In this document: one piece after another, positions 12,421-24,936 of the stretch | How positions within the stretch are numbered: position 1 is the first letter of the stretch | Layout of the letters: the number at the start of each line of letters is the position of its first letter | Assembly (NCBI GenBank): GCA_950295325.1 | Contig: OX485809.1 | Span: 10,168,001-10,232,000, forward strand | DNA from: Polytrichum commune | Taxonomy: Eukaryota; Streptophyta; Polytrichopsida; Polytrichales; Polytrichaceae | DNA: 64,000 bases | Direction: 5' to 3' | Position numbers and translations under genes: made by a program | The notes under the pieces: model-generated | The model's input: only the letters and a program-made list of their open reading frames with translations | Told to the model about the DNA's origin: nothing | The model's database searches: none

Positions 12421-12719
12421 GTTATGTGTTTCAACCTGGAATCTCTAAAAAAATTGTTGTCATGTTTATGTATGTGTTGTTTTGTTGATTGGAATGACCA
12501 CTTATGCTTTCTACTTTGCCATCCATGTCTCTTTGGCTTTTGAATTGCTTGTACAAATTTGTAATAGGGGTTAGGCATTTTTTAAGTCTTTGTAACAAGT
12601 ATTGCATGCTACAAAAACATAGGACCATGATTTTAAAATGATCTCAATAACTCATAGAACCCACCATGACATCCCTGATAATTATACTTGGTAAATAAAT
12701 TTGTACACAAAAAATGAGT

Positions 12720-13610
12720 GATGCGGCCCCAACAATGCCTATGGTGGTTTAGGACGTTTTTGCCCAAATATTATTGGGCCCAAGTGTGGTTCTAAAATAA
12801 TAATATAAATCTAGGACGTGAACCCAAAAAACATTGTTGCCAATAGCCACAAAATACGACCTTCCTTACCAACTTTGGAAGTGGCCCTTATCACTGTTAG
12901 TGTTGATTTGTGAAGTTTAGGCAAACTTTCTCTAGGTCAAGGTTAACTCAAAATAAATAAAATCTAATCCTAGCAAGGAGCCCAAAATATGAGGCTCAAA
13001 CAATTCCCCAAAACATGGCCACCAATGGCCATAAATTTGATCTATCCCTCATAATGTTGGAAATGGCCAGTTAGCATGGCCAATGTTGATTTGTAACATT
13101 TTTGCCTAAAATTTCTTGGGCCAAGGTTCATTTGAAATTATAATATGGGGCTAAGAGGGTGCCCCAAAACATGGTCACCAACAGCCATATATTGGAGCCA
13201 TCTCTCCTAATGTTGGAAGTGGTCAGTCAACACTACCAGTGTTGGTTTGTAATGTTTTTACCCAAACTTTTTTGGGGGCAAGGTGGATTTGATATTATTT
13301 AAATACGAGGCTAGGAGGACCTTGTTCCAAAACATGGCCGCTTGTTTTGGGGCAGTCTCTCCCCATGTTGGAAACAACCAATCTAGACTACTAGTGTTGT
13401 TGGTAATGTTTTTGCTCAAACTTTCCTACATGCAAGGTGGATTTTAAATTTTAATATGAGGCTAGGAGGGTGCCCCAAAACATGGCCACCAATGGCCATA
13501 AATTTGGGCCTTTCCTCTGATGTTGGAAATGGCCCATCAGCACAACTAGTGCTAGTTTGTAACATTTCTGGCGAAACTCTCTTGGGGTCTAGGTGAATTG
13601 AACATTTGAA
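12720..13610. repeat. Satellite-like tandem array, about six units of roughly 155 bp
   Basis: Each unit contains 'tgttggaa.tggcc', 'agtgttg.tttgtaa', 'tttttgcc.aaa..t.ttggg', 'aatatgaggctaggagg' and 'ccccaaaacatggccaccaa'. The tgttggaa landmark falls at about 12873, 13054, 13209, 13364 and 13520. Spacing is therefore about 181 bp for the first interval and 155-156 bp for the others. A partial unit precedes them from about 12720. The first unit carries extra AT-rich sequence. No frame is conserved through the array. Confidence 0.8.
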
Positions 13611-15229
13611 TATGAGGAATTATTTCTCTATTTTAAAAATATTTTTATTATGGAAAGCTTTCTTGTTATTGACCTTTTACCTTCAAAATGTTGGGTGGAT
13701 TGATTTGTTTTTCTTTTAAATGTAGTTTATGAAACTATGTCTTGGGTGCTTATAGACTCGGGTTGGACATGAGACATTGTATTTGAGGATAAAGAAACAT
13801 GGCTTGGTTGTTGATGGCCATACAATTTTCTCCCCATGCGAAGTGTTTCATATGACAAAAGAAGGGGGGGGGGGGTGGTTTCAAGATTAACGGGTGAGGT
13901 GGCCTACTTAGTATGATACATTCAATGAATTTATTATGGATTAGAGTACTCTCATCCTCAATAACTCAAAACTAGATAGAGATCTTTATTTCCAGCTTTC
14001 TTAAACCCCTCAAAAATAGCTTCTTAAAGGAAGAATAATTAATACGTAACCTCATCCTAAGAGCAAAACTAATCCATACGTTGACTCTCCCTTGTAGGAT
14101 TTGAAAGTGGTATGAACAAACACACGTTAGCATTTCATGACACAATACCTCATTTAGGAGGAAATACATGCTTTGGGACCAACAAACAAAGATCAAATAA
14201 CAATTTGGATGCGGGTAATAAATCTCATATAACCCATTGTATGAGTTTCAGTATCCCCAATAAGACTTATTGCTTCATAAGTTTCTCTATCTTTTGTGAT
14301 TGCCTCCTCTACTTCCATATTGTCAAAAAACCTCAAAAGAATATATGTATGTTTCCAACTATTCATGATTGTTGATGTAGTGTCTCCAAGAAAATTGGGC
14401 TTTGAGCAATTATTTTAACATGTTATACATTTAAAAGTGATTGTGTGCATGATGTATGCAAGTTATAAAATTTGAGAATGTAATATTAGAGAGTCTCAAG
14501 TCTTTCTTTCAATTGGACCATCAAGTCGACATTAGTGTCTATCTCACGGAGGCTATTGCACTCCACCACTCAAGAGAATCAACCGAATTGACACCATACT
14601 GATGTACTTTAGTCCCATAAGCCTTTTGGCTTCCCAAACTTTAAAATCAATTTCATTTCATTTTATAGACACTAAAAAGCAATAAATTACATAATTAATC
14701 AATAAATTACTTCAATTATATATATGTTTATAACATCATATGTAATTTCTGTAGACATTCATATATGAAGGTTTTAATTTTGGTCTATATTTATCGGAAT
14801 CTTTATTGACCTAACACAATGACCAACGACTAATTATTTAACTCTAATGTATAGCTATTTTTCAGAAAATGATATTGTACAAAAAATCAGCGAAGTCCAT
14901 ATATTGGCAGTACTACTCACATACATGAGCCTGAGATCACATGTCAAATTGCAAGACAGTGTTTGCATGACCCTGGACTTTAGTCTTGACCACTCTCAGA
15001 ATTTACTGTACTCATCAGAGTTTTTACTGAATATATTGTGGTATAATCACTGGAAAATCCATGTAACCTCAATGAAAGCATTTTTTTAAAGAAACCTCAT
15101 TGCTTTTTGTATGGCAGGGCTCCAACAGGAACAACAGGAAAAAGAAAATTCACAAACTGCACCTCAAGATTCTTGCGGCTGGCTAAATCAAGCCTCATCA
15201 ATCTTGAAAATGGACTCACTCCAATAGAG
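13611..15229. other. Intergenic spacer, nothing assigned
   Basis: AT-rich DNA with a 12-base G run at 13864-13875. Short open frames have no family features. This is the 3' flank of the minus-strand P-loop gene that follows. Any last exon of that gene would have to lie between about 15100 and 15497, and I could not place it. Confidence 0.5.
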
Positions 15230-15496
15230 TCAATAGAAGTGTGCCTTCCCTACAGCAATATTCAAATGTGTTGAACAAGTTGATGGAATATTTCCTACGA
15301 GAGTTTCAAAGTAATTCGGCAATCTGGCACATCCAACATCACAACTATTCAGTTCCAAGTAACTGGACAAAACATGATTAATATCACTACAAACTGGGAG
15401 AAGAGAAACAGCAACAGCAACAAGGCAAGTCCCGCATTGCCCAGTCCAACAATTGTTCACAAGTGCACACTGGAAGAGGAAGATTGATATACTGAC

Positions 15497-18110
15497 ATGA
15501 ATCGGCATCTCATTGATGACAATACTGCAACCCTCCTCAATGCTGCGTAATGCTCCTACCTCGCCTCCCACAACCACGCTAATCACAATCCCACCTGTCC
15601 ACAGTCCACATAGTTCAGAAGTTGATCTCAAAGGATCCAAATAAAAGCTGCTTCCAGTCAACTTGCCCAAACAACATATAAAGTATCAGGCCTCCAATGA
15701 CATATTTGGAAAAGTTTACAACTTCCAGGAAATGGCCCATACGAACTTCTCAACAGAACTGTTATTTAGAGAGAGTCAATTAATTGTGCTTGGAAGAACT
15801 TAAGTAGGTCATTTCACCACACTCTGCTTTACATAATTTTCAGAAAGGAAAGGTAACATAGTATCTGTTATGTGAGTATCTTTGACGATATAAAGTTCTA
15901 ACTTCATTGCAAATAATTTGGAATTTCAATATAAATTCACTTCAGTTGTTGGATGCGTGGATTTGAAAAAAGTCTAGAAGAACATTGATGCAACCATACT
16001 TGTAATTACAAGAATCTGATACATAACTGGTCTGAGTATCTCAATGTCCATACCTGAAACACCGCCAAAGTTTGGACCCCCAAGGACAATGGGCCCAGTT
16101 GCTAAGCACGCTACCATCCTCCTCATATATGCTTCCTGATGAAGGCACAAAGGTTGCAACTCTAATAAATAGGCTGACAATAACATCTCTTAGTGCCTTC
16201 CACCTGTTAACCCTTATAGGTCCGAAAGGCCCGTTCTGGGCCTGAACGTGTCATATAGAGGGGTTTAATTCTTGATATTTTTTGCAATGTGTCAAAAGAT
16301 ACCATATCTGAAAATAGACATTTATCTTATGCACTTTTCCAACCAGAGCATACATAAATGTAACATGAATTATAGGGAGGTTTGAGCTCATACAAACGAC
16401 CTAGCCTCAAAACCAAATATGTGTAATCACCATTGTCAAAGTTGACTTTCATCTTCTCCTTCTCTTTCTAATAGGCTGTGCTAAATATAAATTCAATATT
16501 ATAGACCAAAAAAATAATATTCAATACTTGTGAGGAGTTTCGTATAAAACATTATGTAGCCTGCAAAAAGTTTACAATGACCCCCCATCCTTTAAGGGTT
16601 GAAGTGCCCCTAAGACTGAGGAGCTCTCATATGTTCCTAATCAAGGAGGTGGGATCTTTACAGAAGTTCAAAGGCATGCAAATGGTAATATGTGCAAATG
16701 ATCACCTTCTTAGCAGGCAGATCGTAGTGGATAAGAACCCGAGCCCCAAGTGAAGCTTCCCCTGAAGCTGTTGTTGGTAGACATGCATCAGTCATCACCA
16801 GGAGGCCTGATTTCTTTCGTGGTGTGTTTTCGTCAACAGTGGTTTCTGATTTGGGCGCACTGCTCTTAGAAGATCTCTGGCTCCAATCTGTTGCCACCGT
16901 GTGAAAGTTGTTGAGAGCCTCTGCTCTTTCCGTGTCCCCTTGGTCACTGTGCTGTAGTTCCACAGGCAATTTATGCGATTGAGAAACTTGCATCAGGCAT
17001 AATGGAATTTGAGCAATTTTAGTGTCTGCAATAATAAGACAACGGTGTAGCAACAGCAGCAAAGGAATGTTCAACTGGATGTACATTAAATGTAGATTAT
17101 GACTACACTAAACATCTGATTCAATGTGGCATTAAAATTGGTGTGCCGTGTTAATTAAAGTGGTCTTCATGACTTGTTATGTAGCACCAGCACCCTCTCT
17201 AGTTGTCACCCAGTTATTGCAAGACAGTTAATGTGGGTCAATGATGAATAGTGCGGGCCACACTGGATCAAATGTTTTGGGTAGTAAACATCAACTTAGA
17301 AGTTTCCAAAAACAAATTCACTTCACTTAAGAAAAGATTCAGTGAACATCTACCAGGAATGCAAGAGAAAATTGTTGGGAAGCCGTGACTCTGGCACAGA
17401 CAGCATCCAGGCTATCACGAGAACTGCAACAGATTGCTACAGGCAAGCAAGCACTGCGGCCTAGCAGAGTCAGCAAATCAACCAAAGTTTCCTGCATAGC
17501 CAAACCAATTCACAGTTCGCATGAGTAACAACGCTTACAATGCTGCGAAGTTTGTGCAGGAAGCCAAGAATCCTTAAGGTGAATTCAGGGAATAAGCACA
17601 ATGTGACATAATCAAGTGACTCTCAAAATTGACACCTCTGGATCTTTGCAGCACCAGTACCAGAAGGAAATGACTTCAGTACTCTAGAATTCCAAATAGA
17701 AGATAGAATCTCAGAACTGCATGAAAGTGTCGACATGTAGATATGCCAGCCACATATACTTAACGAGTCCAAGGATGGCACAAATATATTATTCCTCCTG
17801 TATCAAGACAACTATCAAGGGACCTGTGCGTAGCCACCATCTTATATTGTTGCCGATCCACTGCAATGTAGTACTGCTGTAGTGCTTCTCCCTCCCGATG
17901 CCTGGATTTCAACAATTCACATACTTAGAACATCCCAACCACCTATCCATTCACATCGTTAATTCCAATTTGGTAAACATAGCGTTTGGAGAATTCCAAC
18001 CTCACGGCCTGAGTACATATACGTTAGTGCGTTTAAGGAGATTTGGTAGAAATTGGGCGTACTCACCAGCGAGGAGGAGTTGTGTGAGGATCCACATCGG
18101 TGGTTGCCAT
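15497..18110 (-). CDS. Plant helicase-C-like P-loop NTPase superfamily protein
   Basis: Exons on the minus strand: 18110-18067 (starts MATTDVDPHT), 17876-17838 (QYYIAVDRQQYKM), 17491-17354 (ETLVDLL..., with AICCSSRDSLDAVC), 16951-16706 (HSDQGD..., with LVMTDACLPTTASGE and ARVLIHYDLPAKK), 16135-16054 (EAYMRRMVACLAT) and 15594-15497 (GIVISVVVGGEV, INEMPIH). This matches a small plant family resembling the second RecA-like domain of eIF4A/DEAD-box helicases without the ATP-binding first domain. Exons 2-6 chain in phase. The exon 1-2 junction does not (44-nt exon 1, phase 2), so a tiny exon is missing or translation starts later. The C-terminus is also uncertain: after INEMPIH there is a GTCAGT donor, or the frame runs on to a stop at 15230. 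Exon 5 encodes about 14 residues after CLAT that I do not expect in the family. Intron 4 holds a piggyBac-like MITE. Confidence 0.7.
16211..16598. mobile_element. piggyBac-like MITE inside an intron of the P-loop gene
   Basis: Ends CCCTTATAGG and (reverse complement of the right end) CCCTTAAAGG are flanked by TTAA at 16207-16210 and the one-base variant TTGA at 16599-16602. The same arrangement, with perfect TTAA on both sides, occurs at 37589-37829. It is 388 bp long and non-coding. TTAA targets with ends starting CCC are the hallmark of the piggyBac superfamily. Assignment rests only on ends and target. Confidence 0.6.
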
Positions 18111-18273
18111 GGCGTCAGAGGATTTCTTCTCGTGCAACAAGCGAATCCCTCTGAACCTCGAAAGGTTTCAGGCGAGAACTTAGGGTTGGGGTTTGGGGTT
18201 TTGGAAACGGTGCTTCAGGAGGCCTGAATAACCAGTCATTTGAGAATCCTTCCTCTAGCCTATTCACCTCTAC

Positions 18274-18487
18274 TACACTTAATAATATTTAGTGTCGCCA
18301 ATACTAATTGTCTTGCTCAATACTAATTGTAACCGCGGTATAGTGTAACCAACACTAAATGTTAGCTCCAATATTATTTGTCATTCCTTGTAATTTTTTG
18401 GGGGATTATAGATTGACAGTATTGCAATTACTGCCACTTACCAAGTGGTTTTTCATCCAAATTTCAATCATCCATGACAATATTTCA
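18274..18487 (+). repeat. Dispersed repeat, inverted relative to 5904-6130
   Basis: It begins tacacttaataatatttagt and matches the reverse complement of the repeat in the methyltransferase intron over about 215 bp. It lies just upstream of the 5' end of the P-loop gene. Non-coding; probably a MITE relic. Confidence 0.7.
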
Positions 18488-21475
18488 ACACAAGTCCATC
18501 TCAAAGTTTCTCTCCCAAATACTGAAATGCTTTATAGACAATGATACAATGCATAGTGCATTGTTTTGGAGTCCGATGTTAAAAGTATGTATGTTATCCA
18601 CAAACACTAATGGTATTGTATGGGCATTGTCTATGCATTGATGGGTCTTACTTACTAAACAATCACTCAATATATAGTAACTATCTTGAATAATGGTGTG
18701 TCCTCATTGTTCACACGTTCATGAAAAACCTTGAAGCAATAGCAACGCTGTGTTCACTCAATGTTTGGTCAATATTGAGTAATTATTATAAGTAGAGTTG
18801 TGTCAACCTAGATACTATATTGATAAAAACTTCACTTCATTGCTAATTGCCATTGATTCAATGTTTGCTCAATATTGGGCATTTTTCATAAATAGAGTGT
18901 TCTCTACAGCTTAGTTGTATTGTATTGACGATAATAATGTTTATTTGTGGATTTACACATTCAATCTACATTTCAAATTGTAGGGTTTTTCATCAAAGAC
19001 CTGCAACAAAGAGATGATAACCTCAGTGAGTCTAGTACTCACTCAAAGACACGGTGTAGATTTCTGTACGGTGAGGTACTTCACAGTTAAGCTCGCAAGA
19101 AGAGAAGCAGGCAGCACAAGAGAGAAATGTTACATAAAATAAGTAGATAAGAACTCTCGATTATTAAGCTTCTCATAAGAAGAACATCAGAGGCAAAATG
19201 GAAGAAAATCGCTAAAGTAGAGTGTAACAGCTACTTTGTATAATTTCTCCACATGTGATTTGCATGAGAACTAGATTCAACAAAGGCTGACTTCGTTGCA
19301 CAACAAGTTAAGATAACCTGCATCATCGAGTGAAAGAGTTTTGCGATCCTCGTCATCTCTACTCCCTTGCTACACTTAAACCTCAGACTTCGTTATGCAG
19401 CTGAATCGAGACAGCCAAGGATTACACCTTCACATATATTAAACAAAGAATGGAACACAACTATTAAGGAGATGATAACAACAACAGAGAGTCAAAAGCA
19501 GGTGAATCACTTGATTCATTCTTTCAAGAACTCCAACCCGTCCTATGCTTGACACGAGCACTTTGTATTTCACCGTGATCAAGAGGTTTCTTCAATCAAT
19601 ACAGAATCCAAATCATCTCTACGTTGATCTCTAAAACCACGATCCATTTTCTTGAACTTTCGGTTTTGAATAGAGAGCATGATGCTTGTTTTTGTCTCCG
19701 AATTAAGTTGTGGCTATTATTAAAGGATGCATGGTAGAGATTAAATAACAAGTGGAATAAAATGGGTGAAGTTGTCTCATTTTTTAAAATTCTAAGGTTC
19801 AAGATGCTTTGAGTTTTGATTGCTTTCAAAACTACAAGATGCATGCAAGGGAAGTCAAGACAAGAACGCACCTGAAGCTAGAATTGTTGAAAATATGGTA
19901 GACCAAAATAATTAGCTCCGATTAAGATGTGGTTTGTTGGGATGTAGAGAACTTGGCAATTGTTGGGGTGAAGTGTAGGAATCCAATTGACTTGATGGAC
20001 TATCCATCAAAGATGAACAATGGCTTGAGTTGGTATCAAAAATCCAGCAACAAGTGGAGTCATAATCTTACTAATCACTTGATAAAAGAAATGTCATAAG
20101 ATCTTATTGATATTTCAAAACAATAATTACATTAGCTTCTATGACATATTATAGATTTCGATGCTTATGAGTTACATTTGGGGGATGAAAAAATCTTCAA
20201 CGACTTTATGATGAATGCTAGGGCTTTACATTTGACATATGCTAGGGTTAAGTGTTATTCAAAAGAATACTTGTTTACTTATATTAATGATTATATATGA
20301 ATGTCATTTTTTATGTATACATATTCTCTCTTATATTCTTATCATAAAATTACATGTATTGTATGATTTTACCCAAAAAAAAAACTTGTGTGTAGAAAAA
20401 AATTAGAGTATATTGCAAACGCACGTGGTTCTTGGATTTTAATGAGAGGTGCACCCCCCGAGGGTGAAGGTTGCATAGGATTTGGCATCACTCACCATAG
20501 TTTTGGAGTCACTTTCAACCAAGCACTTCTAACTTGGGCACTTATATTGGCACTCAAGTTATGCACTACGGCACTTAATTGAGGCACATAGGCACTCGAC
20601 CTGGTTCAACAAATCTTCTCATCTTCACGAGTATGGAATAAATCTTGTGCACAAACAACACAACATTGATCATTGAAAACTGCAATCCATCCATGCTTTA
20701 TTGTAATCTTCAAGAATTCTCCAACTTGAAAGTTTTGAGAAGATTGAGAAGGCCTAGTTTGTTGTTGTGATTCTGCCCAACCCACCTCCTCAAACACATG
20801 TTGTAGCATTGCATCATTTTTGAAAAAGTTTTAGTTGGTTTATTATACAAGTTGAGCTTGATGTTTATGAAATCCGACCATGACAGCCTAGGGGCTGCAA
20901 TGCGGACGGCCATCGCTATTAGAGAGTCTATTCTCGGTCTCTCCCAAAGCCTAGTTGAGGAGTTCAAAGATGGGTTCCATCTTGGTTACTTTGCCGATAA
21001 TTTTGTTAAGTAACAAACACAAAGTAACCTCCTCTAAAGAGCATCAAATCAGTGCACGCCGGTTTGATGCTCTTCTTCTAGCAAAGGTGGCACTACCTTT
21101 GAGTTTTTCTCAGATTATTTTAAATCTAGTCTGGAATTAGTTTCACTACTCAAAATTAATTATGTTGTGCCTAGGACAAAACTAATGCCAAGTGGCGGTT
21201 AAAGCTCTAATCTAGACTAGATTATAATGCAAACAAATCCAAATAGCTATAAAGCAATGAGAAAAGTTGGTGGGGCCAAAAAAAAATAGTTGTAATTCTC
21301 AAAAAAATCCTTTGAAATTTGCATTGGCAACCATTTCTAACACCTTCTTGACACTACTATTTTATTATTAAAAAGCCCATTTATACACCCTTGCTTTGCC
21401 TACTTCTCTCTTCCTATTAAGGTAATATTTTGGGCACTGAAAGGGTGCACCGCTAACATTGGTACTTAATGTTAT
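18488..21475. other. Intergenic spacer, nothing assigned
   Basis: AT-rich sequence with short open frames lacking domain signatures. The minus-strand frame at about 20606-20809 reads like a decayed coding fragment but cannot be assigned and has no plausible splice partners. No tRNA, array or repeat was recognised here. Confidence 0.5.
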
Positions 21476-21893
21476 GTGAGGGAGGGCTAATAGTGCATGT
21501 GGGAAATTAGTGCAAGTGATATTAATTTTCTCTACACTATGAGATCAATACCATCAGAAGATCTAGATATCATTGTTCATTCCAATACTATTCATTGAAA
21601 AGACTATTTCTAGCAACAATATTCATTGAAAATACTGACACTATTCATCTTGACATTATTCACTGACAAACATGTGTTTGCATATAATCTTCTTGGTCAC
21701 TATACAAGCATCCTTAGAACACACACTAATTTTCTTAAAATGAATGTAAATGAATATGTATTCATGAAGTTGGCATCACTCATTACAAATTTCAGCCCTC
21801 ACTAATTTTGAGACTTGGCAAAAAAAATAGTGCGTGTTTCGGGAATTAGTACCACACTCTCAAATTGGGATAATCAATGTAATGGTGATGATT
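21476..21893. mobile_element. Short relative of the 7973-9653 transposon
   Basis: It shares 'gggctaatag.gcatgtgggaaattagtg' at its left side with 7995-8030, and 'ttttgagacttgg', 'atagtgcgtg.ttc' and 'attgggataatcaatgt' at its right side with 9583-9653. It lacks the 512-bp MITE and the tandemly duplicated centre. It therefore provides the unoccupied version of the MITE insertion site. Non-coding. Confidence 0.6.
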
Positions 21894-22266
21894 AGGATGT
21901 CAATTTTGTGTTGCTAGAATCCAGTAGAATTCATGTCCTTTTCAAACGATAATGAGAAATCACGGTGCATATGGATCAAGGTCAAGCATCTCTAGCATGT
22001 CACAGACTTAGGAGGGTAATAATCAATTTCTATAGCGAGGTTATTAAGCTTGAATAGGATGATGGGTCAATAGGACAACACATCTCATATAGAAAATTGA
22101 ATAAGAGTGCAAACAAATTTTGAGCATTAACTCGACATGTTTGAGTTGTGTTGCTAATCAATCATTGAACACATGACATGATTTTGAAATGTGAATCTTT
22201 GGATGCGGGTATTCAAATTCTCAAATCTACATGCTATGAAGGTGTGAGAGAATATTGGGAGTTTTA

Positions 22267-22785
22267 GGGCATGTTTAGACTTGGGACCAGGGCCATTGGT
22301 GAATGAAGGCCGATATGTCCCATGTGGCATGCAAATGGGTCCCCAAGACCATTAATAAGAAAGTAACCTAACTCCATTCATTGCTTTCATGTGTAAACCT
22401 ATTTAGGTGGGGTTGGGGCCATTTGGAGGTTGCAATTATGAGAGGGCTCCAACGTACTCATGAACTATTCTATGGATAATGATTAAAATATAATAAATTT
22501 AGAATTTCTCCCCTCCTATTCAATGCTCAAAGAATAAACTACTACAAGCAAATAAAAGCTCTGACAATGGCCTCAACTAGAGGGAAAGAATCTACAAGGT
22601 TGGGAGCTCTCTTTTCCAAGGCTTGAGGCCATTGTCATGATGAATAAAATAAGTTATTTTTTAATTGGCCCCAACTCATGGTGTAAACTTGAAGAGGCGA
22701 GTCCCAACCTCTCTACAAATGAGAGGAGTGGATTTCTTGCACCCCAACCCATTTTTGAGCCCTGACTTCAAGTCTAAACCCGCCC
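22267..22785. mobile_element. 519-bp Tourist/Harbinger-like MITE, TSD TTA
   Basis: The left end GGGCATGTTTAGACTTGGGA matches the reverse complement of the right end GGGCGGGTTTAGACTTGAAG. Both then continue to a second shared block (cagggc). The flanks are TTA at 22264-22266 and 22786-22788. Length and target are like the elements at 8034-8545 and 41275-41815. Non-coding; the interior holds a further imperfect inverted segment (about 22570 versus 22700). Confidence 0.8.
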
Positions 22786-24936
22786 TTATTATACTCTCAT
22801 CTCATTTGCACTTGGACCAGTTCACTTGTGCACATAATTTTTGGTTCATATGGTTGTCACACGTATCCCAAATTCCTTAACTTCTCGGTTTAAACTTCTC
22901 GATTTAAGGTGCTCCTACCTTAATGATATTTCTAGAGCTATCCAATAAGGTACACTATTTGTGTGCATTTAAAATTTATGTAGATTAAAGTAAGGAGGTC
23001 CAACCTTAGCTGCATTTGTAAAAGCGTGTTCATTTGTCATCAATACATGGCCCCGCAATAGGGCAGTATTGTGTTTAGTCTAGGAGTTGGACCCATGTGT
23101 CAGGCCCAACCACTATAGTACTACTGGAGGGGCTCGGAAAGCTCTCCTGGGCCGGAATGGCTTGGGTTTATTGTGGCCCAACTTTAACTCCTTTATAAGA
23201 GAATCAGTTGTTTTGACCTCACAATCTTTGACCAAATAGAATCTTAGCTTCAATTATGTTTATGTAAAGCCTTGTGTATTGTAAGATATTAGTTTTGATA
23301 ACAAGACCCACAGTTTATGGAGCTCGTATAGAGTGGACATGTGGGACATATAATGAGACTACTCCCCTCTAAAACAATGCTATCCAATTTAGCACCCCTT
23401 TGTGTTAGCGTTTGGTGTACATTGGAATATGCGTGGGGTGAACCTAAAACTGCAAAGAGTGAGTCACTCATAGAAATCTTCTTCATCATCATGTGGAGCA
23501 CAACTACAAAATGTCATGGTGTTCATTGTTATGCTTGTGGAATGATCCATACTTGGACACGATTTCTCATCTTAGATAAAGTGCAACACAATTTATAAAG
23601 GAAAATCATTTGTTCCACCAAAGCGTGCAAAGAAAGTTCTACAAATTCAAAGAAGTGTTCCTTTCACTTCGTTGGAAGGCGAGAGTGGAGACTTGCATAC
23701 GAGATGCGTTGGCACCCATTGATGTTCAAAGGTGACTGCTTCAAGGCCGCAAGCAAAATTCTCTTGGTCATGTTCCTAGATGCAATTGCTTTTGGCGTTT
23801 TCAAAGACTCCGGAGTATCCGCCTGCATCGCGAATATTTGTACTCTCAGCAAATGTGTTGTAAGTCATGGTTTAATACCCTAAAATTATTTAATGACACA
23901 TTTAATGCTACCATCATAGTAAAGAGATTGTGTTTGCAAGGAACATTCGATTATTCAATCCTCTATGTTATCACATTTGGATAAGATAAAGAGATCTTCA
24001 ATGTTGTGCATTGACAAAATTGCTAATCAGTAAAATATTACATACTACAGTTCATTTCATCCAAGGACCATCAAAATTGTTGTGCACTGAAATATTGTTC
24101 TTTTAGATTGATGTATCCTTAAGAGGGATACTTAATGCTCTTCTAAGAGGGAACTAGTCTAAGTATTTGCCATACTACAAAATTAAACTTTTTGCTCCTA
24201 CAAATTGAATGATTGCCTGACATTTATGACTTTCATAAAGAGTAAATTTTATTAAGATATGGATTTGATTTGTCTTACAAATTGAGTTGAAATATGCAAG
24301 CTTATGACATCCAACTCCAACTCATTACCAAGTAGATTGCCACTTTGGTTCTATATATGTTGGCATAATTATCAAAGCCAAGGTACTACAAAGTCACATA
24401 TTTTAACCGAATATTTTCATTGCACTCCATAACAATACATTTCCAGCAAAGTTAGGTTGCACAATTGCCATTATTGCTAGAGTATTCAGAAACCAAGTAC
24501 AACTTTGACGTATGGTCACTCAAAAATGTATGTCCTACATATTGCACATATGAAGCCTCCATAAAGCTTTCTCTAGCTTAGTTTCCAATTTATTTTGTGG
24601 TAATCTTCTCATGTAATTTCATTCTAGTATTCCCTATATTCTTTCAATTGTTCCTAATTTAATGTTGGGTCATTCAATATGTTGATGTATCCAACTGAAT
24701 GAAAAAAAAATTGGTGCATGAAGAGATTTTGGTAGAAAGTGAGACCACCAAACAAACAAACAAACAAACAAACAAACAAAGTGAGAAGGATCAAACACTA
24801 GATATTTTGATGTAGTTGATTGGTATGCATAAGCAAAATATAAAATGAAAACTTGGTAATTGTTTCATCAGTCCATGCACATACAAGATGGCAATCACTG
24901 AGTAAACATAAGTTGTTCATAAGTAAACATGTGCAT
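22786..24936. other. Spacer 3' of CLASP, with one possible orphan exon
   Basis: A (CAAA)n microsatellite lies at 24749-24780. On the plus strand, about 23660-23860 is open and ends at a GTAAGT donor-like site. Its translation includes EMRWHPLMFKGDCFKAASK and SACIANICTLSKCV, with protein-like composition, but I do not recognise the family and found no partner exon. The missing CLASP C-terminal domain was sought on the minus strand throughout this stretch and not found. Confidence 0.4.
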
